Assembly: GCA_945861295.1 (NCBI GenBank)
Contig: CAMAUF010000112.1
Span: 1-6,895, forward strand
Reading direction: 5' to 3'
Length of the DNA stretch: 6,895 nucleotides
Origin: a bacterium
GTDB taxonomy: Bacteria; Chloroflexota; Dehalococcoidia; Tepidiformales; Tepidiformaceae
In this document: in pieces, positions 6,068 through 6,895 of the stretch
How the letters are laid out: each line of letters opens with the position of its first letter
How positions within the stretch are numbered: the first letter of the stretch is position 1
Notes under the pieces: generated by a model
What the model was told of the DNA's origin: nothing
What the model saw: only the letters and a program-made list of their open reading frames with translations
The model's database searches: none
Translations under genes and position numbers: made by a program

Positions 6068-6670
6068 TTACGGCGCCGTGCGGTCGAGTGGGGCGAAGAG
6101 GTCGGGGAGACCGAGAGCGAAGCCGGGCAGGTGGGCGGAGGTGACGGTCGCGTCGCCACGATAGACTTTGCCGTCGCGGCCAGTCTCGAAGACTTCGAGC
6201 GTCCTGTGCTGGGTATCGATCAGCCAGCAAACATCGACGCCGTTGTCGCGCATGGCTCGGCACTTCGCCCGTTGCGCTGCCATCGACTGGCCTTCCGAGC
6301 GCACCTCGACGGCGAGGGTTGGCGGCAGGGACCGCTGCGAGGTGCCCTGCGGTTTGCGTGGGCCCCAATAGGCATAGTCGGGGACGCGGTACCCACGACC
6401 TTCGAACCACGAGTGCGCTTCGGTCCAGCCGTTGCCGCCAAGACGCTCGATATACGGTTCAAACCGAACGGCTACCCGGACTTGAGCGAGGCCATGATCG
6501 CGTTTGCCCACGTCCTTTTGTATCACAATGCCGTCCCACCACTCTAGGGCGGGCTCAACGATGTCGATGAGGGGCTCGAACTCCTCTAAGGACATGCGTT
6601 GCCCGTGATAGGGTGAACGTCCGGCGAGCGGCGGCTCTTCGATTCTGTCGGCGACGGCGAGACCAGGCAT
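6068..6670 (-). CDS. Uma2 family (DUF820) restriction-endonuclease-like protein no. 2
   Basis: A 200-residue Uma2-type protein beginning MPGLAVADRI. Family features are MSLEEFEPLI (26-35), the EWWDGIVIQKDVGKRDHG segment (43-60), VPDYAYWGP with Asp98, LAVEVRSEGQS with Glu122, QRAKCR with Lys136, and NGVDVCWLIDTQHRTLEVFE (143-162). Asp98, Glu122 and Lys136 fit the PD-(D/E)XK site, so it looks active. The Glu-to-Lys spacing and the VEVRSEGQS variant put it in a different subgroup from the Uma2 at 227-832. The frame stays open to 6886, but the ATG at 6670 is preferred: it has TACACT exactly 6 nt upstream, and the extra N-terminal residues look like random coding that runs through the lysA repeat. 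It lies 52 bp upstream of lysA on the same strand and between the two lysA-derived direct repeats. Confidence 0.88.
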   Translation of the reverse strand: MPGLAVADRIEEPPLAGRSPYHGQRMSLEEFEPLIDIVEPALEWWDGIVIQKDVGKRDHGLAQVRVAVRFEPYIERLGGNGWTEAHSWFEGRGYRVPDYAYWGPRKPQGTSQRSLPPTLAVEVRSEGQSMAAQRAKCRAMRDNGVDVCWLIDTQHRTLEVFETGRDGKVYRGDATVTSAHLPGFALGLPDLFAPLDRTAP

Positions 6671-6676
6671 AGCCCC

Positions 6677-6682
6677 AGTGTA
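6677..6682 (-). promoter_or_regulatory. Candidate -10 box of Uma2 no. 2, leaderless arrangement
   Basis: TACACT on the minus strand is followed by GGGGCT and ATG 6670, again a 6-nt gap. No Shine-Dalgarno and no clear -35 box are visible. Confidence 0.5.
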
Positions 6683-6775
6683 CGTCCGTGCCGTTCGCGC
6701 TTCCAGATCTTGCTTCGGCTTGTCGCTGCCGGATGAAAATTGTGCGGGCCAACTGCCGAGTGATTCTGCCCGGTT

Positions 6776-6849
6776 GCGGCGTTGTGGATAGCGGAGGGCG
6801 TGCCGACTTTCGCGGCGATGGCTTCGAGCGGGATGCTGGTATCGGCGAT
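6776..6849 (-). pseudogene. Broken copy of the lysA 5' end (about 25 codons)
   Basis: Read on the minus strand in the lysA frame from 6849, the segment gives IADTSIPLEAIAAKVGTP, against MTDTDIPLEAIAAKVGTP in the real gene, then a diverged SAIH and a matching NAA before all similarity stops near 6776. The start codon is ATC, not ATG, so it cannot start normally, and the rest of lysA is missing. The near-identical codons 5-18 show it was copied from a lysA gene and has not decayed for very long, or that part of it is still constrained. It lies just upstream of the Uma2 no. 2 promoter in the same orientation as lysA. Confidence 0.8.
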
Positions 6850-6884
6850 GGCGCTCGGGTACCAAGTTCCCCGTCCCGAGCGCC
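6850..6884. repeat. Perfect inverted repeat in the lysA promoter copy (10-15-10)
   Basis: GGCGCTCGGG (6850-6859) and CCCGAGCGCC (6875-6884) are exact reverse complements around a 15-nt centre (6860-6874). Spacing is the same as at lysA. The centre differs from the lysA copy at three positions, the arms at only one. Confidence 0.75.
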
Positions 6885-6895
6885 AAAGGGGGACG

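Larger units (their letters stand above)
6776..6884 (-). repeat. Direct repeat copy B: degraded lysA 5' end plus promoter
   Basis: This is the partner of 5942-6050 at a fixed offset of 834 bp. Differences cluster at the inner end (6785-6794) and around the lost start codon, while 6795-6834 is identical to lysA. The -10 has changed from TACCCT to TACCCG. Confidence 0.85.
6671..6895. other. Right-edge region without an intact gene
   Basis: It holds the Uma2 no. 2 promoter (6677-6682), about 90 bp with no recognisable feature (6683-6775), then the degraded copy of the lysA 5' end and promoter with its inverted repeat. Homology to the lysA upstream region fades after about 6886. The sequence continues past the window, so the far limit of the repeat unit is unknown. 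Confidence 0.6.

Noticed and set aside
4894..6144. 416-codon open frame on the plus strand across lysA
   Set aside because: It mirrors the codon structure of lysA, its translation shows no recognisable motif, and lysA on the other strand is unambiguous.
6671..6886. 72-codon N-terminal extension of Uma2 no. 2 up to base 6886
   Set aside because: The extension runs through the lysA repeat in a different frame, looks like non-coding translation, and the ATG at 6670 has a well-placed -10 box.
1..6895. tRNA, rRNA, CRISPR arrays and insertion-sequence transposases
   Set aside because: No cloverleaf-like segment, no regularly spaced short repeats and no transposase motif were seen in either strand.

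Overview
This is a GC-rich (roughly two thirds G+C by eye), gene-dense chromosomal window with eight confident or likely complete genes, one gene cut by the left edge, and one broken gene fragment at the right edge. The organism cannot be named from the sequence. Two Uma2-family nucleases, an antitoxin/toxin pair of a kind common in Actinobacteria and Chloroflexota, and many gene starts sitting 6-7 nt after a TANNNT box (a leaderless-transcript signature) suggest a GC-rich Chloroflexota-like, or possibly actinobacterial or Deinococcus-like, soil or thermal bacterium. This assignment is an inference with low confidence.

Layout. 1-230 (+): C-terminus of a soluble (Si-specific) NAD(P)+ transhydrogenase, SthA-like. 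227-832 (-): Uma2 nuclease no. 1, converging on SthA so tightly that both stop codons lie inside one CTAG. 881-1225 (-): small cupin protein. 1329-2300 (+): zinc-free quinone-oxidoreductase-like MDR dehydrogenase, divergent from the cupin. 2301-2510: no gene, one hairpin. 2511-2986 (-): overlapping antitoxin-like (98 aa) and short RelE/ParE-like toxin (68 aa) genes. 3118-4740 (+): flavin Baeyer-Villiger monooxygenase closely resembling phenylacetone monooxygenase. 4741-6015 (-): diaminopimelate decarboxylase LysA, abutting the monooxygenase with stops back to back (TAATTA). 6068-6670 (-): Uma2 nuclease no. 2. 6671-6895: its promoter region, then a degraded copy of the lysA 5' end and promoter.

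How the genes work together. There is little sign of one pathway. SthA (NADPH/NADH balance), the MDR reductase and the NADPH-dependent monooxygenase are all redox enzymes, but they are separately transcribed. LysA (last step of lysine synthesis) is isolated from other lysine genes. The rest is accessory: two Uma2 genes and a toxin-antitoxin pair.

The most unusual structure is at 5942-6884. The first 25 or so codons of lysA plus its promoter are duplicated as a direct repeat (constant offset 834 bp, about 85% identical by hand count) on either side of Uma2 no. 2. The distal copy has lost its ATG and its -10 box, yet it keeps a perfect 10-15-10 inverted repeat that is one base imperfect at lysA itself. 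This could be a Uma2 cassette that moved with, or was created by, duplication of a target gene's 5' end.
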